Virus record (IMG/VR): IMGVR_UViG_3300048591_000144
Coordinates: 1-25,436 of that record
Origin: a virus
Direction: 5' to 3' (one strand)
Length of the DNA: 25,436 bases
Shown piece after piece: positions 7,519 through 15,494 of this stretch; position 1 is the first letter of the stretch; every line of letters starts with the position of its first letter. The position numbers and the translations under genes were made by a program. The notes under the pieces are model-generated. The model was not told the origin of the DNA, ran no database searches, and worked only from the letters and a program-made list of their open reading frames with translations.

Positions 7519-8429
7519 GATCCGTCCACCCCGCCATCACCGCTGCCCGGCTGTCGAGCAGCTCGCGCCTGTGCAAGATCTGGCGCATCGAGCGCAAGGA
7601 TAGCGTCGTGCTGCGATTCACCGAGCACGATCGGGATCTGACCGTTGATGGCGAGACGTTTGAAGCGACGGCGTCGTTCGACCCGAGCACGATCAAGGCA
7701 ACGGGCGATCTCTCTGTAGACGATCTCGACGTGCAAGGCGCGTTCGACTCGTCGTACATCACCGCCGAGGACCTGACCGCCGGCCGGTACTACGGCGCAT
7801 CGTTTTTCGTCGCCGAAGTCCTGTGGGACAACGTAGCCGCCGGAATGGACGTGCTGCGCTTCGGCTGGCTCGGCCGCGTGAAGGAGTCGGGCGGCAAGTT
7901 CGTTGCCGAGCTGCTTGGGCTCACGGCGCCGCTTCAGCAGCCGATGATGCGCGTGTACGCCGTGGCCTGCGATGCCACGCTCGGCGATGCCCGGTGCGGG
8001 GTTGATCTCGCGCCGTTCACGCAGACGGGCACCGTGACGGCGGCGACCGATGCGCGCGTATTCGCCGCCTCGGGCCTGACGCTCGTCGAGGAAACCTACT
8101 TCGATTTCGGCAAGGTCACATGGACGACTGGCGCCAATGCCGGCCTGTCGATGGACGTGGGCACCTCTGACGGAACGAACGTCGCGCTCTTCTGGCCGAT
8201 GCCGTTCCAGATCTCGGCTGGCGACACGTTCTCGATCACGGCTGGCTGCAACAAGAGCCTCGGGCAGTGCATCTCGCGGTTCGCCAACAAGCTGAACCAT
8301 CGCGGCCATCCGCACGTGCCGGTCAACGACGAACTCATCAAGGGCCCCGTGCCCGGCGCCTCCACGCCGGCCGCAACCCCGCCGTCGTCTGTGGACGGCT
8401 CCGGCAGCGACTGGGGTGGCGGATGGTGA
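7515..8429 (+). CDS. Tail-tip protein, DUF2163 (TIGR02218/BR0599-like) family
   Basis: 304 residues from ATG 7515 (ATGA overlap with the DUF2460 gene; the open frame extends upstream only inside that gene). Key signs: LSSSSRLCKIWRIERKDSVVLRFTEHDRDL at the N-terminus, then FDPSTIKATGDLSVDDLDVQG, and the Cys-bearing C-terminal block (CDATLGDARCGVDL near residue 156 and GCNKSLGQCISRF near residue 248). In GTA structures this protein is a hub component and its cysteines bind an iron-sulfur cluster or are paired. The last residues (SVDGSGSDWGGGW) form a flexible end. It overlaps the NlpC/P60 gene by 7 nt. Confidence 0.9.
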   Translation: MRSVHPAITAARLSSSSRLCKIWRIERKDSVVLRFTEHDRDLTVDGETFEATASFDPSTIKATGDLSVDDLDVQGAFDSSYITAEDLTAGRYYGASFFVAEVLWDNVAAGMDVLRFGWLGRVKESGGKFVAELLGLTAPLQQPMMRVYAVACDATLGDARCGVDLAPFTQTGTVTAATDARVFAASGLTLVEETYFDFGKVTWTTGANAGLSMDVGTSDGTNVALFWPMPFQISAGDTFSITAGCNKSLGQCISRFANKLNHRGHPHVPVNDELIKGPVPGASTPAATPPSSVDGSGSDWGGGW

Positions 8430-8821
8430 CGCGCGAGCAGTTCGTGGCCGAAGCGCGAACGTGGCTCGACGTGCGCTGGCAGCACCAGGGGCGCAACCGC
8501 CATGGCGTCGATTGCATTGGCCTCGTGCTGGTGACGTGCTGGGCGCTCGGGCTCACCGACTACGACGTCAAGGGGTATGGCAGGACGCCTAACGCCGGCT
8601 TCCTGCGGCGCGAGTGCGACCGGCTGATGACGCGCGTTCGTGAGGCGCAGGCGGCCGACGTTCTGCTCATGCGCTACGGGAGCGAGCCCCAGCACATGGG
8701 CATCGTCACGGATCGCGGCGTGATCCACGCCTACGCGCCGGCCCGCAGGGTCGTCGAGACTGATTCGCTGCCCGGTCAACTGTCGGTTGTCGCCGCATAC
8801 ACCGTGCCGGGGGTGGCGTAG
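8423..8821 (+). CDS. NlpC/P60-family tail peptidase
   Basis: 132 residues from ATG 8423 (the open frame starts earlier but only inside the preceding gene; GTG 8426 is an alternative). The papain-like catalytic set is visible: Cys31 in HGVDCIGLV, His91 in QHMGIV and a third polar residue, His102, in IHAYA. These cell wall endopeptidases, TIGR02219 type, sit at the tail tip and cut peptidoglycan crosslinks so the tail can reach the inner membrane. It lies between DUF2163 and the hub as in GTAs. The stop TAG overlaps the GTG start of the hub gene by one base. Confidence 0.93.
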   Translation: MVTREQFVAEARTWLDVRWQHQGRNRHGVDCIGLVLVTCWALGLTDYDVKGYGRTPNAGFLRRECDRLMTRVREAQAADVLLMRYGSEPQHMGIVTDRGVIHAYAPARRVVETDSLPGQLSVVAAYTVPGVA

Positions 8822-11800
8822 TGGCGCAGCTCGCCGTCGCCGCCGCAGTGTCCTACGCGGCCGGTACTGCTGCGACTGCAGCCGGTATCGCAGCGGGAAC
8901 GACATTCCTCGGCATGACCGCGGCCGGATGGGGCTGGATGGTCGGCTCGATCGTCGGCTCGATGATTTTCGCGCCGGGCGGAGAAGACGGCCCCCGCGTT
9001 CAGGACGGAAAGTTCTCCAGCAACGCCATCGGGCAGCCGATACCGCTGAACTTCGGCACGCATCAGCACGGCGCACAGATTCTCTGGTGGTCCGGTCTGA
9101 TCGAGGATTCGGAGGAAGTCGGCGGCAAGGGTGGCGGCGGGGCACGGCAGTTCAGCTACTCCTGCAACGTGCTTCTGTCGGCGTGCGAAGGCCCGCAGGC
9201 CGCCGTCCTGCAGGTCAAGGCCAACGGTCGCATCATCGCGACGTTCAACGGCGTCGATTTCGACGTCGACGAGGAGTTACTGCAGCCCGGCTCCGTGCGC
9301 GCGTACCTCGGCACCGAGGATCAGGGGATCGATCCGACGTATCAGGCTGCGGTAGGCGATGCAGCCATCCCCTACCGGGGCGAGGTGATCGTTGCCATCG
9401 ATGGTCTGCAGCTCGCGTTTTCAGGAAATCGTCCGCCGAACTTCGAGGTGATCGTTGCGCAGGACGTCACCGCAGACCTGTGCCCGGACGCGCTCTACGC
9501 TGAGACCGCTGCGGCTGGCGAGGTGATGTACGCCGGCAGCAATGGCACGTTCGGCGACGACTCGTCATCCAGCGCTTACGACCCATCCAACAAGCGCCTG
9601 TATATCGCCTCGCGCGCCGCGGACAAGTCGACGTGGCAGATCGAGGAATACGACGCGACGGCGTTTCCTCCGGCTCTGGCGCAGACGATCGCGCTGCCGT
9701 CGTGGGCGGGCAGCCAGGTCGACTACGCAGGTCTGGCATTCGATCCCGACAACGGGATGCTCTACGTGTTCGCCGGCGGCACCGGCGTGTCTGGGGACTG
9801 GGGCAAGCCCTTCGCCTATCTCCTCGACAACGGTGTGCTGCGCGAGTCCCGCGCGAAGCTCTCGCCGACCTGGGGAGACTTCGACGACGGCACCGGCGAG
9901 CAAGCCGGCAACGGCGGCTATTACGGTGTGGTATCCGCGATCTACCCGGATGCTGGCGCGCCGCTGGGCGAGGTAGGACGTTGGAGCGAGACGTCGGCCT
10001 ATATCAACTACCGTCTGTTCCGGCTACGCAATGGCTCGCAAGGCGACGTCAGCGGCCGCGGCTGGTACGACGAGGACACGTCGGGACGCTGGAACGAGAG
10101 CCCGACCGTCTACTACGTCCCCAGGCCGTGGGGATTCAACATCGCCTGCCGCGGCATCAACCCCGAGGACGCCCGAGAGTACATCGACGACCACGGAACG
10201 GTAACGGAGATCTCCGGGCGCCTGGGATCTCCGACTCTGGCGTCCGCGCGGGTGTGCCACTCGATTCGCCGGTCGCGCGGCTACATCATGCGCGGCCGGT
10301 TCATCGCGCAGATCGACCTGGACAACCCGACTGCCTACGCCACGCCTTTCACCGAGATCCCGGCCGAGGTGGCGTTTACCGCCGGCAAGTTTCAGCTTTC
10401 CTACAGCGAGTCGTCCGATCGCTTGATCGTGTTCGGCCACTCGGCCGACACGCTGCACGTGTGGACACTGGACCCGATCACCTACGCGGTGAAGACCCAT
10501 TGCTCGGAGGAGATCCCGGCCGACCGTAGGCTTTGTCGCCCATACTACGTCGCACCCGGCGTACTTGTAGCGGCTGTGAATACCGCATTCGGCGGCCATG
10601 GAGTGGCAGCGCTGCGTGTTCCAGGCGGCTTCGTGACCGGCAACCCCGTCACGCTGCGCTCGATCATCGAGGCCGTGTGCCTGCGGTCCGAGTTGCCCGC
10701 CGAAAATCTGGACGCCACGGAAGCGACCGATCTCGTCGCTGGGTTCAAGGTTGCGCGCCAGACGAGTGCGCGTGCGATTCTGCAGTCGCTGCAGCCTGCG
10801 TATTTCTTCGATGCTGTCGAGAGCGGCACGAAACTCGTTGTCCGAAAGCGCGGCGCAGCCGAAGTTGCAACGATCGACGCCGGAAACCTTGGCGCGCGGA
10901 TGTTTCAGGTCACCGAGAGCGAGCCCGCTCCTGCCTACGAACGCGAGCACGTCGAGGAGATCGAGACACCGAGAGTCGTCGAGGTCTCCTACGTCGATGC
11001 TGATGCCGGGTACGACGTAGGCGTTCAGCGAGCCGAGCGACAGACAGGCACTGCGAAAGCGCCGCTTGCGATCGAAGTGCCGGTCGTGCTGACCGCCGCG
11101 CAGGCACAGACGATCGCGTTCGTGAATCTCCTGCACGCGCACGCGAGCAAGGACCGCGTTAAGTTTTCGCTTCCGCACAGCTACGACGCGCTCGAGCCAG
11201 CGGACGCGGTTTTTGTGCCGATGGCTGGTGGCAATCACCGCGTGCGGATAGACGCAGTTACGCGCGCGCGGCCGATGCTCGAGTGCGAGGGGGCACCGGA
11301 AGAACGATACATCTACGACGTGCTGACCGGCGGCTCTCCCCGTCTCTTCGGGCCGAGTCAGGCGGATCCGGCAACGATCGCCGACACGCGCCTCGTGCTG
11401 CTCGACATCCCGCCGCTGCGCGACGCGGACGACTCTCTGCTCATCTACGTGGCGATGGCGGGCGACACGCGCGACAAGGGCTGGCCCGGGGCGAGCCTCT
11501 ACACGTCGATCGACGGCGGCACGAGTTACACCGTGCAGTTCTCGACGACGCAGCCCGCGACGATCGGTTCGACGCGTTCCGTGCTGAGCGATTGGACCGG
11601 TGGAAACCACTGGGACGAGACGAGCACCGTTGACGTGCGGCTGACCTCCGGCACGTTTTCGTCGGCGACGAGTCTTGCCGTGTACAACGGCACGAACGCC
11701 GTGGCCGTCGGTGCCGAGATCCTGCAGTTCCGCGATGCCGAGCTGATCGACACGGATGTCTGGCGGCTCTCCGGACTGCTGCGCGGCCGCAAGGGCACCA

Positions 11801-12288
11801 CGGTTTCGGAGCACGGCATCGGCGAGGCGGTGGTCCTGTTGTCGTCGGCTCTGCTCGTGCATGCGACGACTGCGCTTGGCATGGTCCGCCACTACAAGGC
11901 GGTGACGGCGGGTAAGTCGGTCGCCGATGCGCAGGCCCATGCATTCACGCTCGCCGGCAACAGCATTCGGCCGCTTTCGCCCGTCCACATCCACGGCTCT
12001 CGCGCCGGCGACGATCTCACGATCACCTGGATCCGGCGCGCGCGCATCAACGCTGAATGGCGCGACCTCATCGACGTACCGCTCGATGAGCCGAGCGAGG
12101 CGTACGAGATCGACATCCTCGACGGATCGACGGTCGTTCGCACGCTCACCGCCACGACGCCGAGCGTCGTCTACAGCGGCGCACAGCAAACGTCGGATTT
12201 CGGGGCGCCGCAGGCATCCGTTGCGGTCGCCGTGTACCAGATGAGCAGCCGCATCGGTCGCGGCCACGCAGGGACTGCAACACTATGA
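8821..12288 (+). CDS. Tail hub / host-specificity protein with propeller-like insertion
   Basis: 1155 residues, GTG start directly after the NlpC/P60 gene. N-terminal Ala/Gly-rich hydrophobic helix region (about residues 1-60, TAATAAGIAAGTTF), then the conserved GKFSSNAIGQPIPLNFGT and FSYSCNVLLSACEGP. The segment of residues about 237-605 has repeated blade-like motifs (YDPSNKRLYIASR, FDPDNGMLYVFAGG, ESSDRLIVFGHS) and looks like a beta-propeller inserted before the hub core. The core resumes at VTLRSIIEAVCLRS, through PAYFFDAVESGTKLVVRKRG, a Phage-tail_3-like section near residue 757 (LTAAQAQTIAFVNLLHA) and LRGRKGTT near residue 989, the usual C-terminal mark of GTA-type hubs. It forms the tail-tip central fibre base and binds the fibre proteins downstream. 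Confidence 0.88.
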   Translation: MAQLAVAAAVSYAAGTAATAAGIAAGTTFLGMTAAGWGWMVGSIVGSMIFAPGGEDGPRVQDGKFSSNAIGQPIPLNFGTHQHGAQILWWSGLIEDSEEVGGKGGGGARQFSYSCNVLLSACEGPQAAVLQVKANGRIIATFNGVDFDVDEELLQPGSVRAYLGTEDQGIDPTYQAAVGDAAIPYRGEVIVAIDGLQLAFSGNRPPNFEVIVAQDVTADLCPDALYAETAAAGEVMYAGSNGTFGDDSSSSAYDPSNKRLYIASRAADKSTWQIEEYDATAFPPALAQTIALPSWAGSQVDYAGLAFDPDNGMLYVFAGGTGVSGDWGKPFAYLLDNGVLRESRAKLSPTWGDFDDGTGEQAGNGGYYGVVSAIYPDAGAPLGEVGRWSETSAYINYRLFRLRNGSQGDVSGRGWYDEDTSGRWNESPTVYYVPRPWGFNIACRGINPEDAREYIDDHGTVTEISGRLGSPTLASARVCHSIRRSRGYIMRGRFIAQIDLDNPTAYATPFTEIPAEVAFTAGKFQLSYSESSDRLIVFGHSADTLHVWTLDPITYAVKTHCSEEIPADRRLCRPYYVAPGVLVAAVNTAFGGHGVAALRVPGGFVTGNPVTLRSIIEAVCLRSELPAENLDATEATDLVAGFKVARQTSARAILQSLQPAYFFDAVESGTKLVVRKRGAAEVATIDAGNLGARMFQVTESEPAPAYEREHVEEIETPRVVEVSYVDADAGYDVGVQRAERQTGTAKAPLAIEVPVVLTAAQAQTIAFVNLLHAHASKDRVKFSLPHSYDALEPADAVFVPMAGGNHRVRIDAVTRARPMLECEGAPEERYIYDVLTGGSPRLFGPSQADPATIADTRLVLLDIPPLRDADDSLLIYVAMAGDTRDKGWPGASLYTSIDGGTSYTVQFSTTQPATIGSTRSVLSDWTGGNHWDETSTVDVRLTSGTFSSATSLAVYNGTNAVAVGAEILQFRDAELIDTDVWRLSGLLRGRKGTTVSEHGIGEAVVLLSSALLVHATTALGMVRHYKAVTAGKSVADAQAHAFTLAGNSIRPLSPVHIHGSRAGDDLTITWIRRARINAEWRDLIDVPLDEPSEAYEIDILDGSTVVRTLTATTPSVVYSGAQQTSDFGAPQASVAVAVYQMSSRIGRGHAGTATL

Positions 12289-13130
12289 CGACTACCACGA
12301 ATCTCGCGATCGAGCTGATCGACGTCAACCAATCGCAGAAGGAGGTCGTCGCCAACGAGGCATTCAGCGACATCGACGCCGCGATCTGCGATTCGGTCGA
12401 CGTCGAGGTAACGGACGGCACCAACAGCATCAGCGCCGCGACGATGCGCGAGGCCCAGCGCCTGAATCTGGTGGACGGGTCTCCCACGGCTGCATTCGGC
12501 GTCGTCCTGGCTTCCGTGAGGCGCCTGCTGATCGTGACGAACAGCACGGCGTACGACGCGACGGTCTCGTGTTCCGGTGCCGGCGAGGCGCTCGTTACGG
12601 CGGGCGCATCGCGTGCGCTCTACTGCGATGGCGTCGACGTGTTCGGGCTGACCGCGCAGGCGATCGGAGGCGCGTTCATCAACCTGTCCGACGCTCCGGC
12701 GAGTTACAGCGGTGCGGCGAACAAGCAACTGCGTGTGAACGGTGCCGCCAATGCAATCGAGTTCGTGCCGGACGCGCATGCAATCCCTGTCGCATGCTCA
12801 GACGAGACGACGGAGTTGACCACTGGCGTGTCAAAGGTGACGTTCCGCATGCCCTACGCCATGACGCTGACGGCTGTTCGCGCGAGCGTCACGACAGCGC
12901 CAACCGGATCTGCCGTTACCGTTGACATCAACGAGAGTGGCGTATCGATCCTATCTACGAAGCTCACGATCGACGCAGGAGAAAAAACCTCGACCACGGC
13001 AGTCACTCCGGCCGTTATCAGCAATTCGAGCCTTTCCGATGACGCCGAGATCACGATCGATATCGATGCAGTCGGATCGACGATCGCCGGCGCTGGGCTG
13101 AAGGTGTACCTCGTCGGGCGGCCCACCTGA
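12285..13130 (+). CDS. Tail fibre / receptor-binding protein, putative
   Basis: 281 residues, ATG in an ATGA overlap with the hub gene. The N-terminus has ELIDVNQSQKEVVANEAF, like the DUF2793-type 'QAQKEVTVNEAL' anchor of proteins placed after GTA-like hubs. A middle joint (LSDAPASYSGAANKQLRVNG) resembles repeat units of fibre shafts. The C-terminal ~100 residues (MPYAMTLTAVRASVTTAP, then DINESGVSIL and TIDAGEKTSTT) match a beta-sandwich module recurring at the ends of phage fibres and spikes. Codon use here looks less GC-extreme than in the hub, in keeping with exchangeable fibre ends. Receptor unknown. Confidence 0.7.
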   Translation: MTTTTNLAIELIDVNQSQKEVVANEAFSDIDAAICDSVDVEVTDGTNSISAATMREAQRLNLVDGSPTAAFGVVLASVRRLLIVTNSTAYDATVSCSGAGEALVTAGASRALYCDGVDVFGLTAQAIGGAFINLSDAPASYSGAANKQLRVNGAANAIEFVPDAHAIPVACSDETTELTTGVSKVTFRMPYAMTLTAVRASVTTAPTGSAVTVDINESGVSILSTKLTIDAGEKTSTTAVTPAVISNSSLSDDAEITIDIDAVGSTIAGAGLKVYLVGRPT

Positions 13131-13660
13131 TGCTGCTCAACCCGTACCGATTCGGTGCGTCGTGGCAGATCGTCGATGCGTGGGTGGAGAACATCAACTC
13201 CACCCCATGGGGCGGTTACACGTGTCGACTGCGCGTTGATCGATCGCTGATTGCGGATTCCGCTACGACGTTGATCCGCCTCACGCTCAAGGCGCATGCC
13301 TCCGATGGCGGCGCATCAGCGACCAAGGTCTACGTCGGGGTCGCAGCTGACGCAGGAAACGAATACGACTTCGACGGTGCGCCTGTCGAGGTGACGTTCT
13401 CCACATCTTCTGGCTTCTTCCTAGCGCCAGGTGCTTCGATCGTCTCCGACGAAATCGCGCTCGCGCTTGATGGCACGCGTGACCTTTTGATCACCATGCA
13501 GACCGCCAGCGGACAACCCGGTGACTTCTCCGGGTACGTCGACCGTACGGGCTGGCGGTGCTGGTACAAGGCCGGCTCCGATGCTTCGACCGAGGATGCA
13601 ACAGGCTACAGCAACAACGCGGTCGATGCAGTTGGCACCGTGAAGATCGAGGTTAGGTAG
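13130..13660 (+). CDS. Tail accessory / fibre-associated protein, unknown
   Basis: 176 residues, starting with ATG 13130 in a TGATG overlap with the fibre gene. It opens MLLNPYRFG, an N-terminal tag common in small proteins next to siphophage fibres. The rest is Ser/Thr/Gly-rich and beta-predicted (STSSGFFLAPGASIVSDEIAL and TRDLLITMQTASGQPGDF), consistent with a jelly-roll or carbohydrate-binding fold. It is the last gene before an intrinsic terminator. Catalytic residues are not obvious; a receptor-binding or adhesion accessory role is inferred from position. Confidence 0.6.
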   Translation: MLLNPYRFGASWQIVDAWVENINSTPWGGYTCRLRVDRSLIADSATTLIRLTLKAHASDGGASATKVYVGVAADAGNEYDFDGAPVEVTFSTSSGFFLAPGASIVSDEIALALDGTRDLLITMQTASGQPGDFSGYVDRTGWRCWYKAGSDASTEDATGYSNNAVDAVGTVKIEVR

Positions 13661-13692
13661 CGCGCGTGCACTCGCCGAATCCGCATGACACA

Positions 13693-13718
13693 GGTCGCCT
13701 TGAGCGGCCGTTTTTTTT
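13693..13718 (+). terminator. Intrinsic terminator after the tail genes
   Basis: Stem GGTCGC (13693-13698) and GCGGCC (13704-13709), with one G-U pair, around a 5-nt loop, followed by G and eight T (13711-13718). The best terminator in the window; it separates tail genes from the lysis cassette. Confidence 0.85.
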
Positions 13719-13728
13719 GGAGCCGTGA

Positions 13729-14076
13729 ATGGCCGATGCAAACCCCACTCTCATTGATGCGTTCGCCGCGGCAGTGGCGAAGCTCTGGCCGGGCCTGCTC
13801 GGCTCACTGATCGCGCTGCGGTGGTTGCCGGCGGAGACGACGCGCACCGATCGCGCCATCGCTGCCATCGGCGGGTTCGCCGCGGCATCAACGGTCGGTC
13901 CCATGATCGCCGATCTGTCTGGCGTGCAGTCGGTGCGCATCGAGAGCGGCATCGTTTTCGTCGTCGGTCTTTTCGGAATGGCGGTCGTCGGCGAGCTGAT
14001 GAGCGCCATCAAGGAAGTCGGCATTCCGACACTCGCACGTGACTTCATCCGCAAGCTCTTTCGCCTCGGAGGCTGA
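13729..14076 (+). CDS. Holin-like membrane protein
   Basis: 115 residues, ATG at 13729 six nt after GGAG. At least three apolar segments are visible: LLGSLIALRWLP (about 23-34), AIAAIGGFAAASTVGPMIA (about 43-62) and GIVFVVGLFGMAVVGELM (about 74-91), ending in a basic tail (ARDFIRKLFRLGG). It is the first gene of the lysis cassette, before a signal-less amidase that needs a holin to reach the cell wall. A class I-type holin is the simplest reading, but no specific family signature was recognised. It may instead be the antiholin of the pair with the next gene. Confidence 0.6.
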   Translation: MADANPTLIDAFAAAVAKLWPGLLGSLIALRWLPAETTRTDRAIAAIGGFAAASTVGPMIADLSGVQSVRIESGIVFVVGLFGMAVVGELMSAIKEVGIPTLARDFIRKLFRLGG

Positions 14077-14077
14077 C

Positions 14078-14362
14078 ATGGTGCTCGTTGCGCTGTACTG
14101 GGCCTCGCTCGTCGTCGTCATGGCAACCGCCGTAGTTGTCGCGCTGCATCCGGACATCCCAGGAGGGTTCGTTGGGACGTTCTGGCTGGGCGGTGTGGCG
14201 ATGTTCTCGCTCGCGGGATTCGGTCACACGCCGATGACGTGGCTCGTCGGATTCATGGCGTGCCTGGCTGGTGCCTGCGTGTGGGGCGCATCCCGCTGGC
14301 TGCATTGCCGGACGCGCGCTGATCGTGCAGCGGTCGAGCAGCGGTTGCGGGAGTGGGCGTGA
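14078..14362 (+). CDS. Second small membrane protein of lysis cassette (holin/antiholin candidate)
   Basis: 94 residues from ATG 14078, 5 nt after GGAGG (14068-14072); the open frame extends upstream but only across the previous gene. Three hydrophobic segments are seen: VALYWASLVVVMATAVVVAL (about 3-23), GTFWLGGVAMFSLAGF (about 33-48) and WLVGFMACLAGACVWGA (about 54-71), then a basic, charged end (RTRADRAAVEQRLREWA). Its place between a holin-like gene and the endolysin suggests it controls membrane hole timing. The stop overlaps the GTG start of the endolysin as GTGA. Confidence 0.55.
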   Translation: MVLVALYWASLVVVMATAVVVALHPDIPGGFVGTFWLGGVAMFSLAGFGHTPMTWLVGFMACLAGACVWGASRWLHCRTRADRAAVEQRLREWA

Positions 14363-14901
14363 GGGTCTGCATCGACCCCGGACACGGTCTCGCCAACGCG
14401 ACGTGGGGCGTGTTCGACCCGGGCGCCGTTGCCGGCGGCGTGCGCGAGGCCGACGTCGTGCTCGCGGTTGCGCTCTTCCTGCGCGACGAGTGCGCGCGCC
14501 GCGGCTGGCCGTCGATGATGACCCGCGAGAGCAACGAGCAGGCGAGCCAGCTTCGGTATCGCGTCTCCAAGGCCCGAGCGTTCGATGCCGACGTCATCGT
14601 TTCGGTCCACTGCAATGCCGCGATGACACCGCAGGCGCACGGCACCGAGACGCTGTACCTGGCGTCGCAGTGGGTAGCAGCAGCCGTGCAGCGTCGGCTC
14701 GTGGCGGCGCTTGGCACGCGCGATCGCGGGGCCAAGCAGCGCACGGACCTCGCGATTCTGCGCTACGAACGGCCGGCGATCCTGTGCGAGTTGGGTTTCC
14801 TCACCAATGAGGCCGAGCGCCGGATGCTGCTCGATGAGCAGGTGCAGCGCGCCGCCGCCGTGGCGATCGCCGACGGACTTGCGGAGACGGTACGGCCATG
14901 A
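14359..14901 (+). CDS. Endolysin, N-acetylmuramoyl-L-alanine amidase (Amidase_3)
   Basis: 180 residues from GTG 14359, preferred over GTG 14353 because GGGAG lies 6 nt upstream and it overlaps the previous stop (GTGA). The zinc amidase set is complete: His9 in CIDPGHG, Glu30 in GGVREADVV, His84 in VSVHCNA and catalytic Glu144 in LCELGFLTN. The enzyme cuts the bond between muramic acid and the stem peptide. There is no signal peptide, no membrane anchor and no separate wall-binding domain; the catalytic domain makes up the whole protein, so it needs the upstream holin-like protein(s) for release. Confidence 0.95.
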   Translation: MRVCIDPGHGLANATWGVFDPGAVAGGVREADVVLAVALFLRDECARRGWPSMMTRESNEQASQLRYRVSKARAFDADVIVSVHCNAAMTPQAHGTETLYLASQWVAAAVQRRLVAALGTRDRGAKQRTDLAILRYERPAILCELGFLTNEAERRMLLDEQVQRAAAVAIADGLAETVRP

Positions 14902-14966
14902 CGCTGCTGATCGACCTGCTCGTGCTCGGCGTGATCGTGCTGTTTCTGCTTCCGTGGGTGCTATGA
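14898..14966 (+). CDS. 22-residue single-span membrane peptide
   Basis: Tiny reading frame with ATG at 14898 (ATGA overlap with the endolysin stop) and TGA at 14964-14966 (ATGA overlap with the spanin start). It is almost wholly hydrophobic (LLIDLLVLGVIVLFLLPWVL), one membrane span with no charged tail except Asp6. The double overlap keeps translation coupled from endolysin to spanin. It may be a small lysis helper, or a spacer whose translation matters more than its product. Coding status is judged from the overlaps and hydrophobicity alone. Confidence 0.5.
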   Translation: MTLLIDLLVLGVIVLFLLPWVL

Positions 14967-15352
14967 GCCGAGATCTGCTCGTCTGGGCCGGGGGCCTGCT
15001 GTTCGTCGCCTGCCTGCTCGGCGGGCTCTACGGACTGGGTCGGATGCACGGCGCGCAGGTAACGCGCGAAGAGGCACTCGCCGCCGAGAACGCGCGCATG
15101 ACGGCGGTCTCGCTGGCGGTGGGCGAGACGGTCGCGCGCAGCAATGCACTGTCGATCGAGGTAGAGCGCCTGCGTGCACGCTCCGAGCGGGTGCGCACCA
15201 TTACGAGGGAGATCCGCGTTGAGGCCGATGCTGATTGCCGCAGCCTGCCTGCTGACTGGCTGCGCTTGTGGAACGCCGAGCCCGGTGATCGTCCCGATGC
15301 CGGCGCCGCCCGCGTGGACGATGCAGGCCGGATGTCAGTGGCCACGCATTGA
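14963..15352 (+). CDS. Inner-membrane spanin (Rz-like)
   Basis: 129 residues from ATG 14963 (the open frame extends upstream inside the endolysin). One N-terminal membrane anchor (LLVWAGGLLFVACLLGGLYGLG; residues about 5-26) is followed by a periplasmic helical stretch rich in Ala, Glu and Arg (EEALAAENARMTAVSLAVGE to EVERLRARSERVRT), a likely coiled coil. Such i-spanins pair with an outer-membrane lipoprotein to fuse the two membranes at the end of lysis. An o-spanin frame starts inside this gene in another frame, the Rz/Rz1 arrangement. Confidence 0.85.
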   Translation: MSRDLLVWAGGLLFVACLLGGLYGLGRMHGAQVTREEALAAENARMTAVSLAVGETVARSNALSIEVERLRARSERVRTITREIRVEADADCRSLPADWLRLWNAEPGDRPDAGAARVDDAGRMSVATH

Positions 15353-15494
15353 CGGCGCCGGCCGCGTGCCGATCGACGCTGCGGCGCAGGCCGTGCGCGA
15401 GGCCAAGACCGAGATGGCGAGTTGCGAAGCGCGGCTCGATGGATTGCAGCAGTACGTCCGGGACGTCGTACGCCCGGCAGGAGTAACACCATGA
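15219..15494 (+). CDS. Outer-membrane spanin lipoprotein (Rz1-like)
   Basis: 91 residues from TTG 15219, or 88 from ATG 15228. I prefer TTG because GAGGGAG (15205-15211) sits 7 nt upstream, while the ATG lacks a well-spaced site, and because it gives an Arg before the apolar core. Signal peptide (MLIAAACLLTGC) with lipobox LLTGC; the cysteine would be lipidated. The mature part starts with a Pro-rich stretch (GTPSPVIVPMPAPPAW), typical of Rz1, and ends in a helix (QAVREAKTEMASCEARLDGLQQYV). It begins inside the i-spanin gene in another frame and runs 142 nt past it. The stop overlaps the next ATG. Confidence 0.85.
   Translation: MRPMLIAAACLLTGCACGTPSPVIVPMPAPPAWTMQAGCQWPRIDGAGRVPIDAAAQAVREAKTEMASCEARLDGLQQYVRDVVRPAGVTP

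Noticed and set aside
10024-12267. 747-codon minus-strand open frame opposite the tail hub
   Set aside because: Shadow of the hub gene: Arg/His/Asp-rich composition typical of the reverse frame, no motif and no operon on that strand.
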